Shown one piece after another: positions 18,277 through 27,152 of a stretch of DNA of 64,000 bases. Position 1 is the stretch's first letter, and each line of letters starts with the position of its first letter. Where the stretch lies: NCBI GenBank assembly GCA_016892645.1, contig JAFEMX010000013.1, positions 1 to 64,000 of the forward strand. The letters run 5' to 3'. This stretch comes from Micrococcaceae bacterium RIT 802. Its GTDB lineage: Bacteria > Actinomycetota > Actinomycetes > Actinomycetales > Micrococcaceae. The position numbers and the translations under genes are program-made. The notes beneath the pieces are model-generated. The model saw only the letters and a program-made list of their open reading frames with translations. It did not search any database and was not told the origin of the DNA.

Positions 18277-19526
18277 GCGTGCCGGGCGCCGGGCCGGAAC
18301 GGGTCGTCGTGACGGGGATCGGGGCCGTCACCCCCCTGGGGCTGACGCTGCAGCAGACCTGGGACGGGCTGCTGGCCGGACGCAGTGGCGTCGGCCCGAT
18401 CTCGCACTTCGACGCCAGCGGCTTCCCCACCCGCATCGCCGCCGAGGTCAAGGGCTTCGATCCGTCCGGCCTGCTGCCGGTCAAGCGCCTGAACCGCTCC
18501 TCCCGCTGCACGCAACTATCCATCGCGGCGGCCCGCGAGGCCGTGGGTGATGCCGGGCTGGGCCCCACGCTGGGGGACCGGGAGGCCTCCGTCGTCATCA
18601 ACAGCGCGGTCTCGGGATTCGGCGGGATCGAAGATGCCACCCACACGCTGCAGGATGCCGGTCTGCGCCGCATCAGCCCGAGCTTCGTGGCCTCGTCGCT
18701 GACGAACATGGCCGCCTGCGAGGTCGCCATCGACCTCGACGTCCACGGGCCGGTCAACGCCAGCGCACTCGCCTGTGCCAGCGGCACCCATGCGCTGCTG
18801 GAGGCCCGTCAGCTCCTGCTCGCCGGCGACGCCGACGTGGTGGTCGCCGGAGGCGCCGATGCGTCCATCACGCCCGTCATGTTCGCCGGCCTGTCGGCCA
18901 TGCGCGGCCTGTCCCGGAACAACGAGCACCCCCAGGAGGCCAGCCGCCCGTTCGACGCCGGCCGGGACGGCTTCGTCTTCGGGGAGGGCGCCGTCGTCTT
19001 CACCGTCGAGCGGCTCTCGGACGCCCGGGCCCGGGGTGCACGCATCTACGGCGAGGTGGCCGCCGCCGCGATGACCAGCGATGCCTTCCATATCGTGGCA
19101 CCGGAGCCGGAGGGCAAGTACGCGACCCTGGCCCTGGAACGCACCCTGCGCAAGGCCCGGCTGGATCCTGCGGACATCGACCTGGTGTGTGCGCACGGGA
19201 CGTCGACCCGGGCCAACGACCGCACGGAGACCACGGCGATCCACCGGGCGTTCGGCCGGCACGCCTCCGGGGTGGCGGTCACCGCGCCGAAGTCGATGAC
19301 CGGGCACCTGATCGGCGCCGCCGGCGCGCTCGGCGCGCTGGTGTGCCTGATGGCCATCACGGACGGGGCGGTACCGCCGACCATCAACTATGCCGAACCG
19401 GATCCGGAGTGCGACCTCGACTACGTGCCCAACGAGGCCCGGCGGCTTCCGGTGCGGCACGCGGTGACCAACGCGTTCGGATTCGGCGGGCAGAACTGCG
19501 TGGTGGCCTTCTCCGCCGTGGACTGA
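18273..19526 (+). CDS. Beta-ketoacyl synthase (KAS II/FabF-like)
   Basis: A 417-residue thiolase-fold condensing enzyme. It begins RVVVTGIGAVTPLG. The catalytic Cys lies in SALACASGTHALLEARQ, His in VCAHGTSTRANDRTE, and Lys/His in PKSMTGHLIGAAGALGAL; the triad is complete. It is not next to fabD, acpP or fabH, as the housekeeping FabF would be, but follows an acyl ligase with an ATGA overlap. This points to a dedicated secondary fatty acid or polyketide-like step rather than bulk synthesis (inference). Confidence 0.88.
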   Translation: MSVPGAGPERVVVTGIGAVTPLGLTLQQTWDGLLAGRSGVGPISHFDASGFPTRIAAEVKGFDPSGLLPVKRLNRSSRCTQLSIAAAREAVGDAGLGPTLGDREASVVINSAVSGFGGIEDATHTLQDAGLRRISPSFVASSLTNMAACEVAIDLDVHGPVNASALACASGTHALLEARQLLLAGDADVVVAGGADASITPVMFAGLSAMRGLSRNNEHPQEASRPFDAGRDGFVFGEGAVVFTVERLSDARARGARIYGEVAAAAMTSDAFHIVAPEPEGKYATLALERTLRKARLDPADIDLVCAHGTSTRANDRTETTAIHRAFGRHASGVAVTAPKSMTGHLIGAAGALGALVCLMAITDGAVPPTINYAEPDPECDLDYVPNEARRLPVRHAVTNAFGFGGQNCVVAFSAVD

Positions 19527-19546
19527 GCGGGTCCGGGCGGCTGCGG

Positions 19547-20248
19547 CTACCTCCAGCGGTATTCGTATTCCGGGCGGCCCGGCGTCCCGTGCCGGGGCGA
19601 CTTGACCGCCTGGTCGAGCCCGGCCAGGTACTCCAGGTAGCGGCGGGCCGTCACCCGGGAGAGCTCCAGCGCCTCGGCCACCTCCGTGGCCGAGAGGGCA
19701 CGGCCGGCTTCCTGCAGTGCGCGGGAGATGGCGGTCAGGGTCTCCTCGAGCAGGCCCTTGGGCAGGCGGGTCGGACCGACGGTGCGCAGGGCGGCCAGCG
19801 CGCTGTCGATCGACGCCTGCGTGGCGGTCCCGCCGTCGTCCGCGAGGTTCAGCCGGAACCTGCGGTGGTTCTCCAGCTTTTCGCGGAAGGCGGCGAACGT
19901 GAACGGCTTGATCAGGTACTGGGTCACCCCCGCCGACAGGGCAGTCTTGACCACGTACAGGTCCCGGACCGCGGTGATGGCGATGATGTCCACGGGATGG
20001 CCGCGACCGCGGATCCGGCGGGCGACGTCGAGCCCGTGCAGATCCGCCAGGTTCATGTCCAGCAGCACCAGGTCCACCGGGGTGCCTCCGGCGACCGCCT
20101 CGTCCAGCCGGGCCAGCGCCTCGCTGCCGGTGAGCACGACGGCGTCGACGGCGTAGCCGGGGACGCGGTGCACGTAGTCGGCGTGGGCCTGGGCGGTGAG
20201 GGGCTCGTCATCGACGATCAGCACGCGCAGGTCGCGCTCAGCGGCCAT
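19547..20248 (-). CDS. Two-component response regulator, CitB/DctR family
   Basis: A 233-residue regulator. The receiver domain starts LRVLIVDDEPLTAQAHADYV with the acidic pair, phospho-Asp in LVLLDMNLADLHGLD and Lys in YLIKPFTFAAF. The C-terminal winged HTH is of the CitB type (LSATEVAEALELSRVTARRY). It overlaps the kinase gene upstream by 11 bp, and the pair faces dctA, so it likely activates dctA when C4-dicarboxylates are present. Confidence 0.9.
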   Translation of the reverse strand: MAAERDLRVLIVDDEPLTAQAHADYVHRVPGYAVDAVVLTGSEALARLDEAVAGGTPVDLVLLDMNLADLHGLDVARRIRGRGHPVDIIAITAVRDLYVVKTALSAGVTQYLIKPFTFAAFREKLENHRRFRLNLADDGGTATQASIDSALAALRTVGPTRLPKGLLEETLTAISRALQEAGRALSATEVAEALELSRVTARRYLEYLAGLDQAVKSPRHGTPGRPEYEYRWR

Positions 20249-21971
20249 CGGGGGCTCCTCCTGGTTGTCTGCTGCCGGGCACCTGCGGCAGCAGGGGCAA
20301 CGTGACGGTGAAGATCGCCCCGCCATCGGATTCAACGTCGAGCGTACCGTCCAGCCGGGCCACTGCTTGCCGCACCAGCGCCAGGCCCAGCCCCCGGCCG
20401 CCCGAAGCGCCGCCGGAGGCCTTGGAGGTACCACCCAGCCGGAAGATCTCGTCCAGGTGCTCGGTGTCCACGCCGGGGCCGGAGTCGGCGACGGAGATGA
20501 TCAGCATGCCGTCCGCGGCGGAGAAATCCGCCCACACGCTGCGCAGCTCGGAACTGGCGGCGGCATCGAACGCGTTGTCGAGCAGGTTCCCGGTCACCGT
20601 GACCAGGTCCCGGGCATCCAGCGACCCGGGCGGCAGCTCCCCGCTGGCCGTCATGGTCAGCCGGATCCCGCGTTCGTGCGCCTGCGCGGCCTTGCCGATC
20701 ATCAGGGCGGTCAGGAACGGCTCGTCGATGGACTGCACGAACTCGTCGGTGAGCCGTTGGGATTCCTGGCGGTCCTGGACGGCGAAGTCGAGCGCCTCGC
20801 GCTCCCGGCCGAGCTCGATCATCGTCGCCACGGTGTGCAGCCGGTTGGCATGCTCGTGCGTTTGGGCGCGCAAGGCCTCGGAGAGCGTCTTCATGGACTC
20901 CAGCTCGCCGGTCAGCGCCTGCAGCTCGGTGTGGTCGCGCAGGGTCGCCACCGTCCCCAGGTAGCGGGAGGTGCCGCGACCGGCGGCTGCACCACGACGC
21001 ACCGCCGGGGCCCACCGGAACGGGAAGCGGGCCGTGGGCCCGGTGTCTGGTTGGGCGGCGCGCTGCTGGCTGATCACCAGGATGCGGTCCCGCGTCAGGT
21101 GGATCTCATCGGCGGCGCGGCGTCCCGAGGCGAAGAGTTCCGCGACCGTCTCGGGCAGGCCCAGGGATGCGACCGGCGCCGGTTTCAGGGCCCCTGCCGG
21201 GGGCAGGCCCAACAGGTCCGCGGCCTGGTCGTTGTAGAGAACGAGCCGGCCCTTTTCGTCGACGAGCACCAGGCCCTCGCGCAGTGAATGCAGCGCCGAG
21301 TCGTAGTAGGCGAAGAGGCTGCGCAGTTCCTCCGGCCCGTACCCGAGCGTGACCCGGCGCAGGTAGCGGCTCAGCAGCCAGGCGCCGATGCCCCCCAGGA
21401 CGACGGCGGCCAGGGCCACCCAGAGGATCGCCGGCAGGGCGGCGGCCTGGGTCAGGGACAGCGTCTGGAGGGTGACGCCGACCGCGACCATCGCGATCAC
21501 CTGACCATCGTCGTCGAACACCGGGGCAATGGCCCGGACGGAGGGCCCCAGGGTGCCGATGTACTGCTCGATCTGGCTGTGCCCGGCCAGCGCCTGCTCG
21601 ATGCTGCCGATGTAGTGCCGGCCCAGCTGCTCGGCGTTGGGATGGGTGAAGCGGGTCCGGTCCGGCGCCATGATCGTCACGAAGTCCACGTGGGCCATCG
21701 CGTTGACCTTCAGCGAGTAGGGCTGCAGCCGGGCCGAGGGGTCGGGGGAGGCCACCGCCGAGGCGACGAAGGGGTCGTTGGCCAGGGTCTCGGCAATGCT
21801 GAGCACGCGGTCCGCGGTGGCCTCGTGGGCGCGGGACTGGGATGTCGCGTAGCTGGTGGCGCTCAGCGCGGCGGTCACCAGGGCGACCAGGAGAAGCTGG
21901 ACCAGGAACAGCCGGGTGGCCAGCGAATAGGTCCCGCGCGGCGCCGCCGCGGGATGTGCCGTCGCTGCCAT
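20238..21971 (-). CDS. Sensor histidine kinase, CitA/DcuS family
   Basis: A 577-residue membrane kinase. TM1 (FLVQLLLVALVTAALSATSY) and TM2 (ALPAILWVALAAVVLGGIGA) bracket an extracytoplasmic sCACHE/PAS sensor of about 130 residues with NAMAHVDFVTIMAPDRTRF, typical of carboxylate sensors. A cytoplasmic PAS is followed by the H-box ALRAQTHEHANRLHTVA and an ATPase domain with NLLDNAFDAA and the G-box GGRGLGLALVRQAV. ATG 21971 is chosen for its GAGGAGG site; a longer upstream frame lacks one. Confidence 0.9.
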   Translation of the reverse strand: MAATAHPAAAPRGTYSLATRLFLVQLLLVALVTAALSATSYATSQSRAHEATADRVLSIAETLANDPFVASAVASPDPSARLQPYSLKVNAMAHVDFVTIMAPDRTRFTHPNAEQLGRHYIGSIEQALAGHSQIEQYIGTLGPSVRAIAPVFDDDGQVIAMVAVGVTLQTLSLTQAAALPAILWVALAAVVLGGIGAWLLSRYLRRVTLGYGPEELRSLFAYYDSALHSLREGLVLVDEKGRLVLYNDQAADLLGLPPAGALKPAPVASLGLPETVAELFASGRRAADEIHLTRDRILVISQQRAAQPDTGPTARFPFRWAPAVRRGAAAGRGTSRYLGTVATLRDHTELQALTGELESMKTLSEALRAQTHEHANRLHTVATMIELGREREALDFAVQDRQESQRLTDEFVQSIDEPFLTALMIGKAAQAHERGIRLTMTASGELPPGSLDARDLVTVTGNLLDNAFDAAASSELRSVWADFSAADGMLIISVADSGPGVDTEHLDEIFRLGGTSKASGGASGGRGLGLALVRQAVARLDGTLDVESDGGAIFTVTLPLLPQVPGSRQPGGAPDGR

Positions 21972-22041
21972 GGAGGTCCTCCTCGGAATCCAAGTTCCAG
22001 TTTCCCACGCCCGGACCCGGTGTGAACAATATGAACGCAAG

Positions 22042-22057
22042 CGTGAGCGTGGTCACG
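22042..22057. promoter_or_regulatory. Inverted repeat in the kinase-dctA intergenic region
   Basis: CGTGA-GCGTGG-TCACG, a 5-bp inverted repeat, lies 53 bp before dctA, next to a repeated GTGAAC/TGAAC segment. It is a possible response-regulator or catabolite-control site; evidence is only positional. Confidence 0.3.
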
Positions 22058-22109
22058 TCGGGACCCACCATGGAGTGGAAGCAGAACCTGAACACCACAA
22101 GGAGTCGGC

Positions 22110-23474
22110 ATGGCAACGAGGCCAGGAGAATACGAGCCCACCCAGGGCGGAACGGCGGCGGCCACCCCGCCGCAGCGTAAAAAAGACAGGACCCACTGGC
22201 TGTACATCATGGTCATCATCGCCGTGGTGCTCGGTGCGGCGATCGGCCTGCTCTTTCCCGAGGTGGGCAAATCGCTGAAGCCGCTGGGCACGGCGTTCGT
22301 CGCCCTGATCAAGATGATCATCGCGCCGGTGATCTTCTGCACCATTGTCCTCGGTGTCGGGTCCGTGGCACGTGCCGCGACCGTCGGCAAGGTCGGCGGG
22401 CTCGCGCTGGCCTACTTCATCACCATGTCCACCTTCGCGCTGGCCATCGGCCTGCTCGTGGGCAACATCATCCACCCCGGTGCCGGCCTGCACCTGCAGC
22501 CCTACAAGGCGGCAGCCGGCGGCTCCGAGGGCGGCATGGTGGAGTTCCTGATGAGCCTGATCCCCGGCGACATCCCGGTGCTGCCGACCCTGGTCCTGGC
22601 ACTGCTGGTCGGCTTCGCCCTGCAGTCCATGGGCAAGGCCGGCGAACCGGTCCTGCACGGGATCCAGAACATCCAGGCCGTCGTCTTCAAGCTGATGATG
22701 ATGATCATGTGGGCCGCGCCCATCGGCGCCTTCGGCGCCATCGCCGCGGTCGTCGGCGCGACCGGCTGGGCCGCCATCGGCTCCATGGCCATCCTCATGG
22801 GCGCCTTCTACCTGACGTGCGCGCTGTTCATCGTCGTCATCCTCGGCGGCCTCCTGAAGGCCGTCACCGGCCTGAACATCTTCTCGCTGCTGAGGTACCT
22901 GGCCCGCGAGTACCTGCTGATCTTCTCGACGTCCTCCTCCGAGTCGGCGCTGCCGCGCCTGATCGCCAAGATGGAGCATGCCGGCGTCTCGAAGCCCGTC
23001 GTGGGCATCACCGTCCCGACCGGATACTCCTTCAACCTCGATGGCACCGCCATCTACCTGACGATGGCCTCGCTGTTCGTCTCCACCGCCATGGGCATGC
23101 CGATGAACCTCGGCGAGCAGATCTCCCTGCTCGTCTTCATGATCATCGCCTCCAAGGGCGCCGCCGGTGTCACCGGCGCCGGCCTGGCGACCCTGGCGGC
23201 GGGCCTGCAATCGCACCGTCCGGAGCTGCTCGATGGCATGGGCGTCATCGTGGGCATCGACAAGTTCATGTCCGAGTGCCGTGCCCTGACCAACTTCACG
23301 GGCAACGCCGTGGCCACCCTGCTGATCGGCAAGTGGACCCACGAGATCGACATGGAGCAGACCCGCGCAGTGCTCTCCGGCCAGCGCCCGTTCGACGAGC
23401 TGTCCCTGGAGCCGGATGCGCACGCCGCCCCGGCCTCACCCGAAACGCCGTCCGAACCGGTACAGGTCCGGTAG
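22110..23474 (+). CDS. dctA: C4-dicarboxylate:cation symporter DctA
   Basis: A 454-residue DAACS-family transporter. After a hydrophilic head come eight membrane helices (first WLYIMVIIAVVLGAAIGLLF) and two re-entrant hairpins; the Ser-rich motif STSSSESALPRLIAKME and the cation/substrate motif GYSFNLDGTAIYLTM are intact. It imports succinate, fumarate and malate into the cytoplasm. RBS AAGGAG precedes the ATG. Divergent from a CitAB-type kinase/regulator pair that probably controls it. Confidence 0.93.
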   Translation: MATRPGEYEPTQGGTAAATPPQRKKDRTHWLYIMVIIAVVLGAAIGLLFPEVGKSLKPLGTAFVALIKMIIAPVIFCTIVLGVGSVARAATVGKVGGLALAYFITMSTFALAIGLLVGNIIHPGAGLHLQPYKAAAGGSEGGMVEFLMSLIPGDIPVLPTLVLALLVGFALQSMGKAGEPVLHGIQNIQAVVFKLMMMIMWAAPIGAFGAIAAVVGATGWAAIGSMAILMGAFYLTCALFIVVILGGLLKAVTGLNIFSLLRYLAREYLLIFSTSSSESALPRLIAKMEHAGVSKPVVGITVPTGYSFNLDGTAIYLTMASLFVSTAMGMPMNLGEQISLLVFMIIASKGAAGVTGAGLATLAAGLQSHRPELLDGMGVIVGIDKFMSECRALTNFTGNAVATLLIGKWTHEIDMEQTRAVLSGQRPFDELSLEPDAHAAPASPETPSEPVQVR

Positions 23475-23492
23475 CACGGCCCGACCCCGGAC

Positions 23493-23530
23493 GCCGGCCG
23501 CCCTCCCCCTCCCCGGGGTGGGCGGCCGAC
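23493..23530 (+). terminator. Hairpin after dctA
   Basis: CGGCCGCCC (23495-23503) pairs with GGGCGGCCG (23520-23528) around a C-rich loop, beginning 20 bp after the dctA stop. No clear T run. Confidence 0.55.
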
Positions 23531-23701
23531 GTCGTTCCCGGCGGATGATCTCCGGGACGGAGACGCATCAACCCTCGAGTTCAGCTTCAAGGTAAAGGCT
23601 CGCCGCCAGCCGCCGGACCTCCGACATGGCGGGCCCTTGCGGCGATAGCCTTGAGGCTAGGCAGTGAGATACAAGCAACGAACGGAAGCGTGGTTCATAC
23701 C

Positions 23702-24598
23702 GTGAGCGAGGAAAAGGGTTCGAGGACTCGTACGGCCGGATTGCTGAAAGAGCCACCGGCCCTCGGGCCGACCGGTCGACCCCTAACGGACTTCCCGGAA
23801 CCGCAGCCCTTGGAAGGCCACGGTCCGGCACGTGTCATCGCCATGGTGAACCAGAAGGGCGGCGTGGGCAAGACCACCTCGACCATCAACCTGGCGGCCG
23901 CGCTCGCCGAGTACGGGCGCAAGGTCCTGTTGGTCGACTTCGATCCGCAGGGGGCCCTGAGCGCAGGGTTCGGCACCAACCCGCACGAGCTGGACATCAC
24001 CGTCTACAACGTCCTCATGGAACGCAAGACCAGCATCCACGATGCGATCCTGCCGACCGATATCGAGAACATCGACCTGCTGCCGGCGAACATCGACCTG
24101 TCCGCCGCCGAGGTCCAGCTGGTCAACGAGGTCGCCCGGGAACAGGTACTCGAGCGGGCCCTGCGCAAGGTCTCGGACGACTACGACGTCATCCTCATCG
24201 ACTGCCAGCCGTCCCTGGGCCTGCTGACCGTCAACGCGTTGACCGCGGCCCACGGAGTGATCATCCCGCTGACCGCCGAGTTCTTCGCCCTGCGTGCGGT
24301 GGCCCTGCTGGTGGAGACCATCGACAAGGTCCAGGACCGGCTCAACCCGTCCCTGCAGGTCGACGGCGTCCTGGCCACCATGTACGACGCCCGCACTCTG
24401 CACTCGCGCGAGGTCATCGGCCGGCTCATCGAGGCGTTCGGGGACCAGGTCTTCCAGACCGTCATCAAGCGCACCATCAAGTTCGCCGACGCAAACGTCG
24501 CCGCCGAACCGATCACCAGCTACGCGAGCAACCACCCCGGTGCCGAGTCCTACCGGATGCTGGCCCGGGAGCTCATCAGCCGCGGCGGCGCCCCGTAA
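23702..24598 (+). CDS. ParA family chromosome-partition ATPase next to scpAB
   Basis: A ParA/Soj-type ATPase of about 298 residues with a deviant Walker A, MVNQKGGVGKTTSTINLAAA, Walker A' VLLVDFDPQGALS and Walker B VILIDCQPSLGLLT. The N-terminal 40 residues are Pro-rich. It precedes scpA with a 1-bp stop/start overlap, the conserved actinobacterial order, so it probably acts with condensin loading or segregation. Start is uncertain: GTG 23702 (used here) or GTG 23690; no strong ribosome site. Confidence 0.88.
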   Translation: MSEEKGSRTRTAGLLKEPPALGPTGRPLTDFPEPQPLEGHGPARVIAMVNQKGGVGKTTSTINLAAALAEYGRKVLLVDFDPQGALSAGFGTNPHELDITVYNVLMERKTSIHDAILPTDIENIDLLPANIDLSAAEVQLVNEVAREQVLERALRKVSDDYDVILIDCQPSLGLLTVNALTAAHGVIIPLTAEFFALRAVALLVETIDKVQDRLNPSLQVDGVLATMYDARTLHSREVIGRLIEAFGDQVFQTVIKRTIKFADANVAAEPITSYASNHPGAESYRMLARELISRGGAP

Positions 24599-25500
24599 TG
24601 AGCGCGGCGGGCCGGGCGGACACCGCGTCGCCGGCCGCCGCACCGGAAGCGGAGACGGCCGGGGGCTTTGCCGTGGCCCTGGAGAACTTCTCCGGGCCCT
24701 TCGATGTGCTGCTGAACCTCATCGGCAAGCACCAGCTGGACATCACCGAAGTCGCCTTGGCCCGCGTGACCGACGAGTTCATCGCTTACCTGCGTGGTTT
24801 GCGTGAGCGGGCCGGGGACCGCGCCCTGGAGGAGACCACGTCGTTCCTGGTCGTGGCCTCCACCCTGCTGGACCTGAAGGCGGCGCGGCTGCTGCCCACC
24901 GGCGAAGTCGAATCCGACGAGGACATCGCGCTGCTGGAGGCCCGTGACCTGCTCTTCGCCCGGCTGTTGCAGTACCGCGCCTTCAAGGCGATGGCCGGCC
25001 AGCTGTCCGAGCGGCTCGCCGAGGAGGGGGAGAGCCACCCGCGACGCGTTGCCCTCGAACCCGGATTCTCCGCGCTGCTGCCTGAACTGGTGTTCACCAC
25101 GACCCCGGCGCAGCTGGCGGGCCTGGCCCGCAAGGCCATGGAACCGCGGCCCGCGGAACCGACGGAGATCGGCGTCGCGCACCTCCACGCCCCCACGGTC
25201 AGCGTGCGGGAGCAAGCGGACGTCATCGCCGCACGCCTCGGCGCCGCGGGCCCGGTCAGCTTCGCCGAACTCGTCGCGGACGCGGGGGAAACGATGGTGG
25301 TCATCGCGCGGTTCCTGGCCTTGCTGGAGATGTTCCGGGACAAATACGTTGGATTCGAGCAGGACGGTCCGCTCGGTGAACTGCTGGTGGCCTGGAACGA
25401 CGACGCCGGGCCCTGGCGTAGCGAACACGTCGCCGAGGAATATTCCGGTACCCCCGTGGCGGCCGCCATCGGGAACGAACGCCATGAGGAGAGCGCATGA
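24598..25500 (+). CDS. scpA: Segregation and condensation protein A
   Basis: A 300-residue kleisin. The N-terminal SMC-binding region reads GGFAVALENFSGPFDVLLNL and IGKHQLDITEVALARVTDEF, with the typical ETTSFLVVASTLLDLKAARL after it; the C-terminal winged helix is around FAELVADAGETMVVIARFLA. Overlaps both parA (1 bp) and scpB (4 bp), so the three are translationally coupled. Confidence 0.93.
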   Translation: MSAAGRADTASPAAAPEAETAGGFAVALENFSGPFDVLLNLIGKHQLDITEVALARVTDEFIAYLRGLRERAGDRALEETTSFLVVASTLLDLKAARLLPTGEVESDEDIALLEARDLLFARLLQYRAFKAMAGQLSERLAEEGESHPRRVALEPGFSALLPELVFTTTPAQLAGLARKAMEPRPAEPTEIGVAHLHAPTVSVREQADVIAARLGAAGPVSFAELVADAGETMVVIARFLALLEMFRDKYVGFEQDGPLGELLVAWNDDAGPWRSEHVAEEYSGTPVAAAIGNERHEESA

Positions 25501-26084
25501 GCCACGACGACGATGCCCCCGCCGGTCTGGACGAGTTGCCGGGTGGCACCCGGGCGGCCATCGAGGCCGTGCTGATGGTCGCCGACGAACCGGTCACCGT
25601 CGACCGCCTCGCGGAGGTCCTCGACACCGGTCAGCCGGTGGTCCGCGAGCTGCTGGAGGACCTGCAGCGCGACTACGCGGCGAACCACGGGTTCGAGCTG
25701 CGGGAGCTCGCCGGCGGCTGGCGGGTCTACTCCAAACGTGACTTTGCTCCCGTTGTCTCCCGCTTCGTCCTCGACGGCGCCACGGCCCGGCTGTCCCAGG
25801 CGGCCCTGGAAACCCTGGCCGTCATCGCCTACCGCCAACCCGTCTCCCGCGCCCGGATCGCGGCGATCCGCGGAGTCAACGTAGACTCCGTGGTACGCAC
25901 CTTGACGATGCGCGGGCTGGTCGCCGAAGAGGGGACGGACCCGCACTCCGGTGCCATGCTGTATCGGACCACCCCATATTTTCTGGAAAGATTGGGGATA
26001 GACAGCGTGGCGGATCTTCCGCAGCTCGCTCCCCACCTGCCTGGGCTGGACGACCTCGACCAATACGACGACGTCCCTTTCTAG
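25497..26084 (+). CDS. scpB: Segregation and condensation protein B
   Basis: A 195-residue protein with two winged-helix domains: IEAVLMVADEPVTVDRLAEV and ALETLAVIAYRQPVSRARIA followed by IRGVNVDSVVRTLTMRGLV. It dimerises and joins ScpA on SMC. The acidic C-terminal tail (LDDLDQYDDVPF) is usual in actinobacteria. Confidence 0.93.
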   Translation: MSHDDDAPAGLDELPGGTRAAIEAVLMVADEPVTVDRLAEVLDTGQPVVRELLEDLQRDYAANHGFELRELAGGWRVYSKRDFAPVVSRFVLDGATARLSQAALETLAVIAYRQPVSRARIAAIRGVNVDSVVRTLTMRGLVAEEGTDPHSGAMLYRTTPYFLERLGIDSVADLPQLAPHLPGLDDLDQYDDVPF

Positions 26085-26117
26085 GCCACCCCACCCAGCA
26101 GCAACGAAGGAATCGAC

Positions 26118-27149
26118 ATGACCCAGGGATCCAATTCAGGCGCAGGCCGCGGCAACCAACGCCGGTCCACGCCCGGCCAGGGTGCCGGGCGCGGCGCGGC
26201 CGGGGGCAAGCCCGGCACCGGTGGCCGCCAGCAAGGGGGCAAGTCCGGGGGCAGCTTCGGCGGCAAGAAGCAGGGGCCGGCCAAGAACGGCCAGCAGGGC
26301 GGCAAGCCGCGCGGACCGCAGGCCTTCGGCGGGGAGCGCTTCGGCCGGAATCTGGGTCCGGTCAAGAAGAACCGCACGGCAACCACGCAGCGCCCGGGCC
26401 CGCGGCCCGACGCCGACCAGGACCAGGACGGGGTGCGCCTGCAGAAGGTGCTCGCCAACGCGGGGGTGGCCTCCCGCCGTGTCAGCGAGGAGATGATCAC
26501 CGCCGGCCGCGTCGAGGTCAACGGCGAGATCGTCACCGAACTCGGCATCCGCGTGGACCCGGCCACCTCGAGCATCCACGTGGACGGCATGCGCATCCAG
26601 CTGAACGAGACGATGCGGTACTACGTCTTCAACAAGCCCCGCGGCGTCGTCTCCACGATGGAGGACCCCGAGGGTCGTCCCTGCATCTCGGACTACCTGC
26701 GCAAGAAGAACGAACGCCTCTTCCACGTCGGGCGTCTCGATGTGAACACCGAGGGCCTCCTGCTGCTCACCAACGACGGCGAACTGGCGAACCGGCTGAC
26801 CCACCCCTCCTACGAGGTCCCCAAGACCTATCTCGTCCAGGTGCCCGGACCGATGGCCCACGGCATCGGCGCGCAGATGAAGGAGGGCATCGCCCTCGAG
26901 GACGGCATGGCCAAGGTCGACTCGTTCAAGCTCGTGGATTCGACCCCGGGCAAGGTCCTGGTCGAGGTCGTCCTGCACTCGGGTCGCAACCGCATCGTGC
27001 GCCGGCTCTTCGACGCCGTGGGCCACCCGGTGAAGCGCCTCGTCCGCGTGCAGATGGGCCCCATTAAGCTCGGAGACCAGAAACAGGGCACCATCCGCCA
27101 GCTCGGAAACCACGAGATCGGCCACCTGCTGGCCAACGTGGGCATGTAG
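26118..27149 (+). CDS. rluB: 23S rRNA pseudouridine synthase, RluB/RsuA family
   Basis: A 343-residue enzyme. An S4 domain (GVRLQKVLANAGVASRRVSE) precedes the catalytic domain with the Asp-bearing VGRLDVNTEGLLLLTNDGEL and NKPRGVVSTMEDPEG. A 100-residue N-terminal extension is Gly/Lys/Arg/Gln-rich and repetitive (GRGAAGGKPGTGGRQQGGKS), an RNA-binding-like disordered tail longer than in E. coli RluB. It is in the parA-scpAB-rluB-tyrA-cmk-der run. Exact site (U2605-type) is by family. Confidence 0.92.
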   Translation: MTQGSNSGAGRGNQRRSTPGQGAGRGAAGGKPGTGGRQQGGKSGGSFGGKKQGPAKNGQQGGKPRGPQAFGGERFGRNLGPVKKNRTATTQRPGPRPDADQDQDGVRLQKVLANAGVASRRVSEEMITAGRVEVNGEIVTELGIRVDPATSSIHVDGMRIQLNETMRYYVFNKPRGVVSTMEDPEGRPCISDYLRKKNERLFHVGRLDVNTEGLLLLTNDGELANRLTHPSYEVPKTYLVQVPGPMAHGIGAQMKEGIALEDGMAKVDSFKLVDSTPGKVLVEVVLHSGRNRIVRRLFDAVGHPVKRLVRVQMGPIKLGDQKQGTIRQLGNHEIGHLLANVGM

Positions 27150-27152
27150 CCG

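Noticed and set aside
23646-23659. Short palindrome TAGCC-TTGA-GGCTA before parA as a parS site
   Set aside because: It does not match the parS consensus (TGTTTCACGTGAAACA); likely a promoter element or chance.
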